A DNA stretch of 23,364 nt from Pseudobutyrivibrio sp. UBA1225 (GTDB lineage Bacteria; Bacillota; Clostridia; Lachnospirales; Lachnospiraceae). A model generated the notes under the pieces. It saw only the letters and a list, made by a program, of their open reading frames with translations. It was not told where the DNA came from and searched no databases. Positions 1 through 8,017 of this stretch are shown one piece after another (the first letter of the stretch is position 1; the number at the start of each line of letters is the position of its first letter). The position numbers and the translations under genes were made by a program. The DNA is taken from contig DBWZ01000058.1 in assembly GCA_002309345.1 (NCBI GenBank), positions 1-23,364 on the forward strand. Reading direction: 5' to 3'.

Positions 1-284
1 AAGTCTAGTTTGTGGAACTATTTTGTAAACAACCCATGTCCGTCAGGGACAACACTTCTCCTTCGAATTGTAATAAGGAGACCTGCCCATTGAAAATCAG
101 CTCCGCTGATGGGCAGGTCGAGTTCCCGATTTACTGCGACAAGCTTGCAAATCGGGAAATTTATCGACGAACGTACACCCACGAATGGTGGCATTTTAGC
201 ATTTAGAAAATCTATAATCTTAGCTCAATTGTATGAGGAGGCGGGTGAGGGCGCCCGGGCTGGGCAGGGGGTGCAGATAGACGT
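1..284. other. Intergenic region downstream of groEL with hairpins and a GC-rich patch
   Basis: I find no convincing gene here. The stretch contains a group of strong inverted repeats (80-191, listed separately), an AT-rich segment around 192-235, and a GC-rich patch at about 236-275 that stands out from the AT-leaning surroundings. A 64-codon plus-strand reading frame (12-206) runs through the hairpins. I see no Shine-Dalgarno site before it and its composition (many Cys, Trp-Trp-His) resembles no family I know, so I do not call it a gene. A TATAAT at 213-218 on the plus strand has no good -35 partner. Confidence 0.5.
80..191. repeat. Cluster of inverted repeats, possible dispersed structured element
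   Basis: Three hairpins stand almost back to back. The first pairs GACCTGCCC (80-88) with GGGCAGGTC (111-119). It encloses a second stem, ATCAGC (96-101) with GCTGAT (105-110), which abuts the outer stem on one side and leaves a 7-base bulge on the other. The second hairpin pairs TTCCCGATTT (123-132) with AAATCGGGAA (149-158), a perfect 10 bp, with the palindrome CAAGCTTG in its loop. A weaker third pairs CCAC (179-182) with GTGG (188-191). None carries the U-run of an intrinsic terminator. The symmetry gives no strand preference. It may be a dispersed palindromic repeat or a structured RNA; identity is unknown. Confidence 0.45.
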
Positions 285-316
285 AAAAAAGGACTAGCCA
301 GTAGTTGGGCTAGTCC
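285..316 (-). terminator. Intrinsic terminator of groES-groEL
   Basis: On the minus strand a perfect 9-bp stem, GGACTAGCC with GGCTAGTCC (arms at 308-316 and 291-299), closes an 8-base loop and is followed at once by six U residues (285-290). It begins 20 bases after the groEL stop codon. This is a textbook rho-independent terminator and marks the end of the operon. Confidence 0.93.
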
Positions 317-335
317 TGATAGTTCGTTTTGAGGT

Positions 336-1973
336 TTAGTACATGCCTCCCATGCCTGCACCAGCGGCAGCGGCTGCAGCGGCTGCATCAGCAGCTGGGT
401 CTTTGATGTCGGCAACAACAGATTCTGTGGTGAGAAGTGTTGAAGCAACGGAAGCAGCGTTTTGAAGAGCTGTTCTTGTAACCTTGACTGGATCAAGGAT
501 ACCTGCTTTAACCATGTTGACGTATTCTTCGTTGTATGCGTCAAAGCCTACACCGTCTTCTGATTCGCGAACCTTGTTGATGATAACTGAGCCTTCGAGA
601 CCTGCGTTGGCTGCGATGTAGAAAAGAGGAGCCTCAAGTGCTTTTACAATTACGTTTGCTCCAGTCTTTTCGTCGCCTGAGAGTGAGTTAGCGAGCTCTT
701 CAACCTTTTTCTGAACGTGGATGTATGCAGAACCACCACCTGCGATGATACCTTCTTCAACGGCAGCACGAGTTGCGTTAAGGGCATCTTCCATGCGAAG
801 CTTTGCTTCCTTCATCTCTGTTTCTGTGGCAGCACCTACTCGGATAACTGCAACACCTCCTGCAAGCTTAGCAAGTCTTTCCTGAAGCTTTTCTTTATCA
901 AATTCTGATGTTGTCTCGTCGATTTGACCACGGATTTGAGCAACGCGAGCCTCGATAGCTGCCTTGTCTCCCATGCCATCAACGATAACTGTATTTTCTT
1001 TGTTAACCTTAACTGACTTAGCACGTCCAAGCTGCTCTAAAGTTGTATCCTTAAGTTCAAGACCAACCTCTTCAGAGATAACCTGTCCACCTGTGAGGAT
1101 TGCGATATCCTGAAGCATTTCTTTACGTCTGTCACCATAGCCTGGAGCCTTAACTGCAACTACGTTAAATGTACCACGAAGCTTGTTAAGGATAAGAGTT
1201 GTAAGAGCCTCGCCTTCGATATCCTCTGCAATGATAAGAAGTCTAGCACCAGACTGAACAATCTGCTCGAGAACAGGAAGTAAATCCTGAATGTTAGAAA
1301 TCTTTTTGTCTGTGATAAGGATGTATGGATCATCAAGGTTAGCTTCCATCTTGTCCATGTCTGTGCACATGTAAGCTGAGATATAACCTCTGTCAAACTG
1401 CATACCTTCTACAAGGTCAAGCTCTGTCTGCATTGTCTTAGATTCCTCGATTGTGATAACACCATCGTTAGAAACCTTTTCCATAGCATCAGCAACCATC
1501 TGTCCCACTTCATCGTCACCAGCTGAAATAGCTGCAACTCTTGCGATTTGCTCTTTGCCATCAACAGCCTTTGACATTGCAACGATTGCCTCTGTAGCAC
1601 AATCTACAGCCTTCTTCATTCCCTTTCTAAGAACGATTGGGTTAGCACCAGCAGCAAGGTTCTTCATACCTTCCTTTACCATTGCCTGCGCTAATACAGT
1701 TGCTGTTGTTGTACCATCACCTGCTACATCATTAGTCTTTGTAGCAACTTCCTTTACAAGCTGAGCACCCATGTTTTCGAATGCATCTTCAAGCTCAACA
1801 TCCTTTGCAATAGTAACACCATCATTTGTGATAAGTGGAGCGCCATAGGACTTTGCAAGAACTACGTTGCGTCCCTTAGGTCCGATTGTAACTCTAACTG
1901 TGTTTGCTAATTTATCAACGCCAGCCTCAAGAGCCTGTCTTGCCTCAGCGCCGTATTTAATCTCTTTTGCCAT
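336..1973 (-). CDS. groL: Chaperonin GroEL (60 kDa, Hsp60)
   Basis: Large subunit of the cytosolic group I chaperonin, which folds proteins by ATP-driven cycles inside a double-ring cage capped by GroES. The 545-residue length is normal. The ATP-binding signature GDGTTTATVLA is at residues 85-95 with the expected catalytic-site Asp, and the N-terminal GPKGRNVVL segment is intact. The tail is an alanine-rich run ending GAGMGGMY, the usual flexible Gly/Met C-terminus that lines the ring cavity. The start is supported by an AGAGG site 10 bases upstream. It lies just behind groES and is followed by a strong terminator, so the two form a bicistronic heat-shock operon under the CIRCE operator. Nothing looks truncated or altered. 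Confidence 0.98.
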   Translation of the reverse strand: MAKEIKYGAEARQALEAGVDKLANTVRVTIGPKGRNVVLAKSYGAPLITNDGVTIAKDVELEDAFENMGAQLVKEVATKTNDVAGDGTTTATVLAQAMVKEGMKNLAAGANPIVLRKGMKKAVDCATEAIVAMSKAVDGKEQIARVAAISAGDDEVGQMVADAMEKVSNDGVITIEESKTMQTELDLVEGMQFDRGYISAYMCTDMDKMEANLDDPYILITDKKISNIQDLLPVLEQIVQSGARLLIIAEDIEGEALTTLILNKLRGTFNVVAVKAPGYGDRRKEMLQDIAILTGGQVISEEVGLELKDTTLEQLGRAKSVKVNKENTVIVDGMGDKAAIEARVAQIRGQIDETTSEFDKEKLQERLAKLAGGVAVIRVGAATETEMKEAKLRMEDALNATRAAVEEGIIAGGGSAYIHVQKKVEELANSLSGDEKTGANVIVKALEAPLFYIAANAGLEGSVIINKVRESEDGVGFDAYNEEYVNMVKAGILDPVKVTRTALQNAASVASTLLTTESVVADIKDPAADAAAAAAAAGAGMGGMY

Positions 1974-2024
1974 TTTATTATACCTCTTTTCTTATTTTTT
2001 AAGATTCATCACAGATAGTGATTA

Positions 2025-2309
2025 TTATTCTACTACAGCTAAGATATCGTTTTGACGAACAATGATATACTCTTCGCCTTCAAGCTTAACTTCTGTTCCA
2101 GCATATTTAGAATAGATTACCTTTTGGCCTTCTTTAACCTGCATAGTAATCTCTTTACCATCTACAACCCCACCTGGACCAACAGCGATAACCATAGCTT
2201 CCTGTGGCTTTTCCTGAGCTGCTGATGCAAGAATAATTCCTGACTTTGTAGTCTCTTCTGCCTCGCACTGCTTTAATACAACGCGGTCTGTTAATGGAAC
2301 CAATTTCAT
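2025..2309 (-). CDS. groS: Co-chaperonin GroES (10 kDa, Hsp10)
   Basis: Heptameric lid of the GroEL cage. The 94-residue protein begins MKLVPLTDRVVLK, the conserved first beta strand, and contains the mobile-loop region (AEETTKSGIILASAAQEKPQ, about residues 17-36) that docks on GroEL and the GPGG roof-hairpin region near 44-47. It ends in a typical NDILAVVE strand. An AGGAGG Shine-Dalgarno site stands 8 bases before the ATG. It is the first gene of the groES-groEL operon, 51 bases ahead of groEL, with its own promoter and CIRCE operator in the leader. Confidence 0.98.
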   Translation of the reverse strand: MKLVPLTDRVVLKQCEAEETTKSGIILASAAQEKPQEAMVIAVGPGGVVDGKEITMQVKEGQKVIYSKYAGTEVKLEGEEYIIVRQNDILAVVE

Positions 2310-2350
2310 TTTATATTACCTCCTAAAATAGATATCATAATTTATCTCTG

Positions 2351-2377
2351 TTAGCACTCTAACCTCCCGAGTGCTAA
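2351..2377 (-). promoter_or_regulatory. CIRCE operator (HrcA binding site)
   Basis: Perfect consensus inverted repeat TTAGCACTC, nine spacer bases, GAGTGCTAA. It lies about 5 bases downstream of the expected transcription start and about 40 bases before the groES start codon, the usual place for HrcA repression of groESL in Firmicutes. HrcA itself is not encoded in this window, so control by it is inferred from the operator. Confidence 0.97.
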
Positions 2378-2388
2378 CCCCAAAAAGT

Positions 2389-2417
2389 ATAATAGGATTC
2401 TATCGAAATAGTTGCAA
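2389..2417 (-). promoter_or_regulatory. Sigma-A promoter of groES-groEL
   Basis: On the minus strand a -35 TTGCAA (2412-2417), a 17-base spacer and a -10 TATTAT (2389-2394). The start would fall about 2382-2384, immediately before CIRCE. The arrangement of promoter, CIRCE, Shine-Dalgarno site and groES is the standard Firmicute layout. Confidence 0.85.
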
Positions 2418-2451
2418 GCAAAAGCGAATCCTAGATTTCGAAAGAATCCTA
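2393..2451. repeat. 16-bp inverted repeat straddling the groES -35 box
   Basis: On the plus strand TAGGATTCTATCGAAA (2393-2408) is the reverse complement of TTTCGAAAGAATCCTA (2436-2451) with one mismatch. A further direct copy of GAATCCTA lies at 2426-2433. One arm overlaps the -10 edge and the spacer, the -35 sits in the intervening 27 bases, and the other arm is just upstream. Arm centres are 43 bp apart, close to four helical turns. It is not CIRCE and not the CtsR heptamer repeat. It could be an operator for an unknown regulator or an RNA hairpin in transcripts reading through from the upstream gene. Confidence 0.6.
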
Positions 2452-2505
2452 ATCAATACTCTATTTTACTCTCGTTTTCTCTTTTTTTCTTATTATTATA
2501 TATTC

Positions 2506-3630
2506 TTATTTTTTAATGGGTAGCTTGGAAAGAATTGAATTCTTTAATCCATCTCCCCAAACAGCAACCAAACTCGTGAAGACATCCATAACTAAAGCCT
2601 GATTTTCAGGGCTAAGCTTTTGAATCTCTTTAGTGATGCTTGCAATGGAGCGTGCCTTCTTTGATGTAATATGAGAAAGCTTTGTTGCACCAGAAGCAGC
2701 TAAAGATTCAAAAAAGATATCTCCAAAGGCTTCTCTGGTTTCGTAATCAAACTTTACTGCCCACTTCTTGATGATTTCATCTGTACGCTTTGCAGAATCA
2801 GAAATAGTTGGCCTTTTGGTAAAGCAATTTCTGGTAACCTGCCAAGTCATTGGATCATGCTGATTAATTCCTTTGGCATTACTTTCGACCACCTTAACCT
2901 TGGCTTTGGTCTGCATCAGCATTCCTATAATTGAATCTACCGGAACAAACTTATGAACCTTCTTGATGATTGATTTGTATCCATCAGTCTTGAGAATCTC
3001 TTTGATAAAGCCAGGTCCATCGTGATTGTAAACATCGATGATAGTGTCCTTAATATGCGATTCACTGAAAGCTGCAGCATAAACGGCAAAATTTCCACCC
3101 TTTGAATGTCCGCCTATTCTAAGTGGTCTCATAGATCTGCCAAAATTTTTATTAAGATACTCTGACGCCTTAAGCTGTCCGCCAGTCCCACTTGAAAAGC
3201 ACATATTAAAATCTTCTTTCCAACCAACAAGAGAATCGTCTGTTCCTCTGAAAGCTACATAGACAGTTCCGTCTGGAAGATAAAAGCAACAAGCAGCAAA
3301 CTGACTTTGATCTAAAGCATCAACCTCGTTTACGTAGTAGGCAAGCTTAGTTCCTCCAAAGCGCTTCGAAAATGCCATTCTTTGCATGAGAAAAGGAGCA
3401 ACCTTGGTTGCATTAAGCCTAGCCATAAGTTCCTCCTTGGAATATTTGGAAAAAAACAGATTACATGCATCCTCAATGGAAATCTTTTCATTGAGGCCTG
3501 GACCTGGAACGATATCTTCAAAATCTGTGTAAACTAGCTCGCACAAAATCAAGCTGTCCACTTCGTTAAATGGATCAACTTCAAAAGGTATATCTGCTCT
3601 CCAATCCAAGTAATCTTCTATATTTGCCAT
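2506..3630 (-). CDS. Mbeg1-like (DUF2974) alpha/beta-hydrolase-fold protein
   Basis: A 374-residue cytosolic protein with no signal peptide. It carries the lipase-like nucleophile elbow GHSKG (residues 174-178, Ser176), preceded by a strand with AFRGTDDSLVGWKEDF (126-141), a pattern I associate with the Mbeg1-like/DUF2974 family of serine-hydrolase-fold proteins common in Clostridia and streptococci. A later HDGPGF motif and a VPVDSIIGML segment follow, typical of the family's C-terminal half. Substrate and role are unknown; the hydrolase activity is inferred from the fold. The start follows the upstream membrane-protein gene by 6 bases, with a weak GAGG inside the end of that gene, so the two are co-transcribed. 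The downstream neighbour groES has its own promoter. Confidence 0.8.
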   Translation of the reverse strand: MANIEDYLDWRADIPFEVDPFNEVDSLILCELVYTDFEDIVPGPGLNEKISIEDACNLFFSKYSKEELMARLNATKVAPFLMQRMAFSKRFGGTKLAYYVNEVDALDQSQFAACCFYLPDGTVYVAFRGTDDSLVGWKEDFNMCFSSGTGGQLKASEYLNKNFGRSMRPLRIGGHSKGGNFAVYAAAFSESHIKDTIIDVYNHDGPGFIKEILKTDGYKSIIKKVHKFVPVDSIIGMLMQTKAKVKVVESNAKGINQHDPMTWQVTRNCFTKRPTISDSAKRTDEIIKKWAVKFDYETREAFGDIFFESLAASGATKLSHITSKKARSIASITKEIQKLSPENQALVMDVFTSLVAVWGDGLKNSILSKLPIKK

Positions 3631-3636
3631 GAATAT

Positions 3637-4374
3637 TTATTCCTCAAATAATGCGTCATCACCTGGCTGTGGTTCTTCCTTCACAGTCTCTTTAGATAAA
3701 ACAACAGGTTCATCTTCAAAAATATAATCATCAACATTATCGTTGCCAGAAATTGGTGAATCCTCAACGTTACGTCTATAGCGTCTGTCAGAATCTTTTT
3801 TGTGATCATTTAATCCAATTACCATCAAAAGCAACGAGAACAACGAAACTGCACCCATAGCAATTAGATAAATGCATCCTAATAAATCACCCTCAAAGAA
3901 TTTGTAAGGCTGAAGCAAGAAATAAATACTAGCTCCGATTGCGGCCAAACCAAATAGCAGACTTAAAAACCATGTGCCTCTTTGGATATGGAACAATGCA
4001 AATGATTGCTGAAGCATAACAGCACCAAGAACAACGCCTATTAAACATACGCCTGCATCAATAAAGCCAGAAATTGTGTCAGCCTTAAAGATAACAACCG
4101 CGCCTATAATCACTAGGATTACTCCCATTGTAAAACCATAATGTGTAATTCTTGCAAACTCATGATTAAAAAAGTATTTAATCATGTAATATGCACCGAA
4201 ACAAATAAACAAAACACCGATTGTAAGAACAGAAAAACTGTATACGATTTTAGCAATCATATTGGTATCAAGTAACAATAAACAAATACCAATGGCTAAG
4301 AAAGCCAGCGAACCAATAATGTGGGCTGCCAAACCAGCTTTAGAGTCTTTAATTTCCTGTGTGTTGTTTGCCAT
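3637..4374 (-). CDS. DUF308/HdeD-like multi-pass membrane protein
   Basis: Integral membrane protein of 245 residues with about eight hydrophobic segments between roughly residues 13 and 195, followed by an acidic cytoplasmic tail (NVEDSPISGNDNVDDYIFEDE and onward to a DDALFEE end). The Gly-rich paired helices resemble the DUF308/HdeD superfamily, whose best known member is linked to acid stress in enterics; the job here is unknown. The start is set at the ATG preceded by AGGAGG with 5-base spacing (4380-4385). An in-frame TTG 12 codons upstream lacks a good ribosome site. It is followed closely by the Mbeg1-like gene and preceded by an 83-base gap after the CPBP protease gene, where no clear promoter is seen. 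Confidence 0.7.
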   Translation of the reverse strand: MANNTQEIKDSKAGLAAHIIGSLAFLAIGICLLLLDTNMIAKIVYSFSVLTIGVLFICFGAYYMIKYFFNHEFARITHYGFTMGVILVIIGAVVIFKADTISGFIDAGVCLIGVVLGAVMLQQSFALFHIQRGTWFLSLLFGLAAIGASIYFLLQPYKFFEGDLLGCIYLIAMGAVSLFSLLLMVIGLNDHKKDSDRRYRRNVEDSPISGNDNVDDYIFEDEPVVLSKETVKEEPQPGDDALFEE

Positions 4375-4457
4375 GTCATCCTCCTTTAAAGTGTTTAGCT
4401 CTTTGGTCAATATTCTTCTGAAAATTGATTGTATCGTGATCGTAACATAAAAATATA

Positions 4458-5093
4458 TTAAGCAAGTAAAATTACAAGCAGATTAATAATGCTATGACCC
4501 ACAATACACAAAATCAATCTTTTGCTTTTGATATATATAAATCCCAACGCAAGACCTATTATCAATGCATAGATAAATTGTACTATATTATTATGTAGAA
4601 TACCAAAAAAAATTGAGGATATAATCACGGCAAGCGCCGGATTATACCATATTGCAAGCTGTCCGCAGATGATTCCCCTGATTAAAAGCTCCTCCAAAAT
4701 CGGTATAACTACAACGCTGCAAGCAATCTTTATCCAAAAACTACCATCTGACAACGTCTCCTTAGCCTGCTTAAAATTCTGCGACTGTTCAACTAGGCTT
4801 GTATGGGAAAGAATCACATTAAATCCAATTCCAACTGCAACTACAAAAACTAGATATACTACGTATTTTAAAATAAGCTCTTGGGTAAGATCCTGCTCTG
4901 GAATAAGCTTTGGTGCTCCCATAAAATAAACCCAGAGAGGAATGATTGTAATCACCCCTGTAATAATCATCCCCACAAGCCTACTTGAATCTAGTAGCTC
5001 TGCGACAAATCCTGAGCCAACCTGATAGACAATAAAGTACAGCGCTAAGGGATACAATATTTGAAATAGTCTATTAAACTTAATTTGCTTCAA
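4458..5093 (-). CDS. CPBP family intramembrane (CAAX-type) metalloprotease
   Basis: A 211-residue polytopic membrane protein with about six or seven helices. It has the three ABI/CPBP motifs: EELLIRG (Glu134, Glu135, Arg139), FGILHNN (His167) and VGHSIIN (His200). These are the metal- and water-binding residues of Rce1-type intramembrane proteases. In Firmicutes such proteins often serve in bacteriocin self-protection, but no bacteriocin gene is visible here, so the substrate is unknown. The start is a TTG that overlaps the end of the HAD phosphatase gene by 14 bases; an in-frame stop lies two codons upstream and the next ATG is past residue 40, after the first helix, so TTG is the best choice. 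A GAGGTG lies about 11 bases upstream. Confidence 0.85.
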   Translation of the reverse strand: MKQIKFNRLFQILYPLALYFIVYQVGSGFVAELLDSSRLVGMIITGVITIIPLWVYFMGAPKLIPEQDLTQELILKYVVYLVFVVAVGIGFNVILSHTSLVEQSQNFKQAKETLSDGSFWIKIACSVVVIPILEELLIRGIICGQLAIWYNPALAVIISSIFFGILHNNIVQFIYALIIGLALGFIYIKSKRLILCIVGHSIINLLVILLA

Positions 5094-5733
5094 TGTAATC
5101 TAACACCTCGCCAGGCTCATCAAGAACCTGAATTGCTCCATGCTCAACTAAATCCTCTTTGTCACCAAAGCCCCATGTGATTCCAAGACAATCGATTTCC
5201 TTTTCGTTGGCACCATCACAATCAAACTTGGTATCACCAATCAGAATTGTTTCATCCTTTATCATCCAAGGAGCTCGCTCAAAACACAAGTCAATAACCT
5301 CTGCTTTGGTATCGATTTTGGCATCCATTGTAGCACCGCAAATGTCGGTAAAATAGTTTGATATGCCAAGTCCATCAAGAAGCTTTCTAGCTGTAGGTTC
5401 AGGCTTTGAAGTGCAGACAATTAAGTTGTAGCCTCGTTTTACAAGAGCCTGAAGAAGTCCTTCAACTCCTTCGAAAACATCTGCATTAAAAAGACCATTT
5501 TCTTTGTCGTAATAATATCTGTAGGCAGCTACTGCCCCATCAAAATCCTCATCCTTAATGTGCAAGTAGTTAGGAAATGAGTATGTGAATGGAGGACCTA
5601 CGCATTTACGAAGTGTTCCATAATCAGGAATATCATATCCGAACTTTTCAAGAGCAATTTTAAGTCCATTGATGATACCGGGTGCTGAATCAACCAATGT
5701 ACCATCTAAGTCAAATAAAATGTTTTTAATCAT
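5080..5733 (-). CDS. HAD-superfamily phosphatase, phosphoglycolate phosphatase-like
   Basis: A 217-residue soluble HAD hydrolase of subfamily IA. Motif I is FDLDGTLVDS with nucleophile Asp8 and acid/base Asp10. Motif II is VCTSKP (Ser109 region), motif III contains Lys143, and motif IV is IGDTKFD (166-171). The helical cap between residues 15 and 90 fits Gph/PgmB-like enzymes acting on small phosphate esters; the exact substrate cannot be told, and phosphoglycolate or a pyrophosphatase-type activity is only the nearest analogy. The ATG overlaps the stop of the topoisomerase A gene as ATGA, indicating translational coupling, and its own 3' end overlaps the CPBP gene. Confidence 0.88.
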   Translation of the reverse strand: MIKNILFDLDGTLVDSAPGIINGLKIALEKFGYDIPDYGTLRKCVGPPFTYSFPNYLHIKDEDFDGAVAAYRYYYDKENGLFNADVFEGVEGLLQALVKRGYNLIVCTSKPEPTARKLLDGLGISNYFTDICGATMDAKIDTKAEVIDLCFERAPWMIKDETILIGDTKFDCDGANEKEIDCLGITWGFGDKEDLVEHGAIQVLDEPGEVLDYIEAN

Positions 5734-7970
5734 TTTTTAACTCCCTTAGTGTCACGCGAAGCTATGTGAAGTCTGTTCAGAGAAACAGCCTTGCCTTTAA
5801 CCTTAACATCCTTGGATTCACCATCAGCTAAGACGTGAATATTAACAAGCTCGTCCCCCTTGGCTAGCTTCATACCTCGAACACCAACCGCAGTCTTCTT
5901 CTTCTCTGGGATTGTGCCACCGTCTATACGAAGGAACATATCCTTTGAAGACTGCATAACAACTGTATCAGTTTCATTTATAAGCTTGACGCAGATAAGC
6001 TCATCCTTGTCTGCAAGCTTGGTTGCAGCAATAAGCTTTCTTGATACATCAAACTCTGTTCCAGAAACAACCTTAATCATAGATTGCTTGGTACCAAATA
6101 ATAGCTTGCGAGATACTATCTTTGCCATTGATTCTGCAAGGAGGAGATTTTCTTTTGTTAAGTCAATCTTTGAACCCTTTTCTGCTGTATCAATAGGCTG
6201 TCCTTTGTCTCTAAACTTACCGAATGGAAGGCTGAGGACCTTGATAGTATGCATATCTCCATTATCAGTAAACAGGCAAATCTTATCTACATTCTTACAG
6301 AAGATAATCTTTTTAGACTCTGTTTCGGCAGCATCCTTGTTGCGCTCGTAGGTAGGCATGTCTACAACTCTCGCATATGCGAATTTATCGATAAGGACCG
6401 CAACGTCAATAACCTCGATTGGCTTCTCCTCTACAACTGCCTCTTCCACATTGTCGATGACAGTGCGACGTTCTCTTGCATATTCCTTTTTGATGGACTG
6501 AAGATCTTTGATGATAACCTTTGCCATCTCAGCACGAGAACCAAGAATCTTGGTGTACTTGGCAATCTTATCAAGGGTCTCGGCATAATCACCCTTAAGA
6601 GCCTCGATTTCAAGACCGATTAATCTGTGTAAACGCATGTCCAAAATAGCCTGCGCCTGACGGTCAGTGAATCTAAGCTGCTCTGCATCACGCTTTGACT
6701 GAGCAGACTTAAACTTGATGCCAGCAGTAATACCATCAACAAGACAAGCCTTTGCTTGCTTGATATCCTTGGAACCACGCAAAATCTCGATAATCAAATC
6801 AATAACATCACACGCCTTAATCAAGCCCTCTTGGATTTCTTTTTTATCCTGTTCTTTGCCTAGGAGATGTGTGTACTTTCTAGTGCAAACCTCGTATTGG
6901 AAGTTAACATGATGTCTGATGATTGGAACGATGCCAAGTGTCTCTGGTTTGCCATCAGCAACTGCAAGCATGTTCACACCAAAGGTGTCCTCGAGACGAG
7001 TCTTCTTGTAAAGAAGATTGAGAACGTTTTGTGCATCTGCTCCCTTTCTAAGCTCAACGATAATTCTCATGCCATCCTTTGAGGACTGATTAGAAATATC
7101 TGTAATATCGTTTGTCTTTTTTGTTTCAACAAGCTGGAAAATATCATTTAAGAATTTACCAATGTTGGCGCCAATCATTGGGTAAGGAATCTCCGTAATT
7201 ACGATTTGTTCCTTGCCGCCCTTTATCTTTTCGATTTCGGCTTTGCCGCGGATTTTGATTTTGCCAACACCTGTTGAGTAAATCTCAAGCAAATCATCCT
7301 TGTTTGTAACAATTCCTCCAGTTGGAAAGTCTGGACCTTGAATGATAGTCAGCATCTCCTGAGTGTTAATGTCAGGATTTTTCATATAGGCGATAACGCC
7401 GTCAATAACCTCTCCAAGATTGTGCTGCGGGATAGATGTAACCATACCTACAGCGATACCATCCGAACCGTTGATAAGAAGATTTGGAACTCTGACAGGA
7501 AGAACCTCTGGCTCCTTTTCTGTCTCATCATAGTTTGGTACAAAATCTACTACGTTTTTATCAAGGTCACCAAGGTAAACCTCTTGAGTAATCTTTGCAA
7601 GACGAGCCTCGGTGTAACGCATAGCAGCTGCGCCATCACCCTCGATAGATCCAAAGTTACCATGGCCATCTACAAGAGGAAGGCTCTTCTTGAAATCCTG
7701 GCTCATTACTACGAGAGCCTCGTAGATAGAGCTATCACCGTGTGGATGATATTTACCCATAGTATCACCAACAATACGGGCAGATTTTTTGTATGGTTTA
7801 TTATAATCAACCTTCAATTCGTACATATCGTAGAGAGTACGACGCTGTACAGGTTTGAGACCATCTCTGACATCTGGAACGGCTCGGGCAAGTATAACAG
7901 ACATCGAATAGTCAATGAAGGATTTTTGCATTATCTCGGAATATTCTGTTCTTATAATTTCTTGTGCCAT
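5730..7970 (-). CDS. parC: Type II topoisomerase A subunit (topoisomerase IV ParC-like)
   Basis: DNA-cleaving subunit of a type II topoisomerase that, with the B subunit encoded just upstream, would unlink daughter chromosomes. The 746-residue length is shorter than a typical GyrA (over 800) and nearer ParC. The catalytic tyrosine is Tyr119 in AMRYTEARL. The quinolone-pocket region HPHGDSSIYEA keeps Ser80 and Glu84, the same numbers as E. coli ParC, so no classic resistance change is seen. The C-terminal beta-propeller is short and lacks a clear GyrA-box (QRRGGKG), favouring topoisomerase IV over gyrase. An AAAAGG site precedes the ATG; the gene starts 47 bases after parE. Gyrase versus topoisomerase IV cannot be settled without the rest of the genome. 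Confidence 0.88.
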   Translation of the reverse strand: MAQEIIRTEYSEIMQKSFIDYSMSVILARAVPDVRDGLKPVQRRTLYDMYELKVDYNKPYKKSARIVGDTMGKYHPHGDSSIYEALVVMSQDFKKSLPLVDGHGNFGSIEGDGAAAMRYTEARLAKITQEVYLGDLDKNVVDFVPNYDETEKEPEVLPVRVPNLLINGSDGIAVGMVTSIPQHNLGEVIDGVIAYMKNPDINTQEMLTIIQGPDFPTGGIVTNKDDLLEIYSTGVGKIKIRGKAEIEKIKGGKEQIVITEIPYPMIGANIGKFLNDIFQLVETKKTNDITDISNQSSKDGMRIIVELRKGADAQNVLNLLYKKTRLEDTFGVNMLAVADGKPETLGIVPIIRHHVNFQYEVCTRKYTHLLGKEQDKKEIQEGLIKACDVIDLIIEILRGSKDIKQAKACLVDGITAGIKFKSAQSKRDAEQLRFTDRQAQAILDMRLHRLIGLEIEALKGDYAETLDKIAKYTKILGSRAEMAKVIIKDLQSIKKEYARERRTVIDNVEEAVVEEKPIEVIDVAVLIDKFAYARVVDMPTYERNKDAAETESKKIIFCKNVDKICLFTDNGDMHTIKVLSLPFGKFRDKGQPIDTAEKGSKIDLTKENLLLAESMAKIVSRKLLFGTKQSMIKVVSGTEFDVSRKLIAATKLADKDELICVKLINETDTVVMQSSKDMFLRIDGGTIPEKKKTAVGVRGMKLAKGDELVNIHVLADGESKDVKVKGKAVSLNRLHIASRDTKGVKK

Positions 7971-8017
7971 AATTTAATACCTTTTCTAAAAATCTATTCA
8001 GGAAAAATAACTACTTA

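Noticed and set aside
12..206. 64-codon plus-strand reading frame with a Cys-rich product
   Set aside because: No Shine-Dalgarno site, and it runs straight through hairpins. It could only be believed if the protein were conserved elsewhere.
2452..2505. AT-rich stretch after the Mbeg1-like gene as an intrinsic terminator
   Set aside because: On the minus strand it is A-rich rather than U-rich and has no GC stem.
4375..4410. Upstream TTG start for the DUF308-like gene
   Set aside because: AGGAGG sits 5 bases before the downstream ATG, which fits far better than an unsupported TTG.
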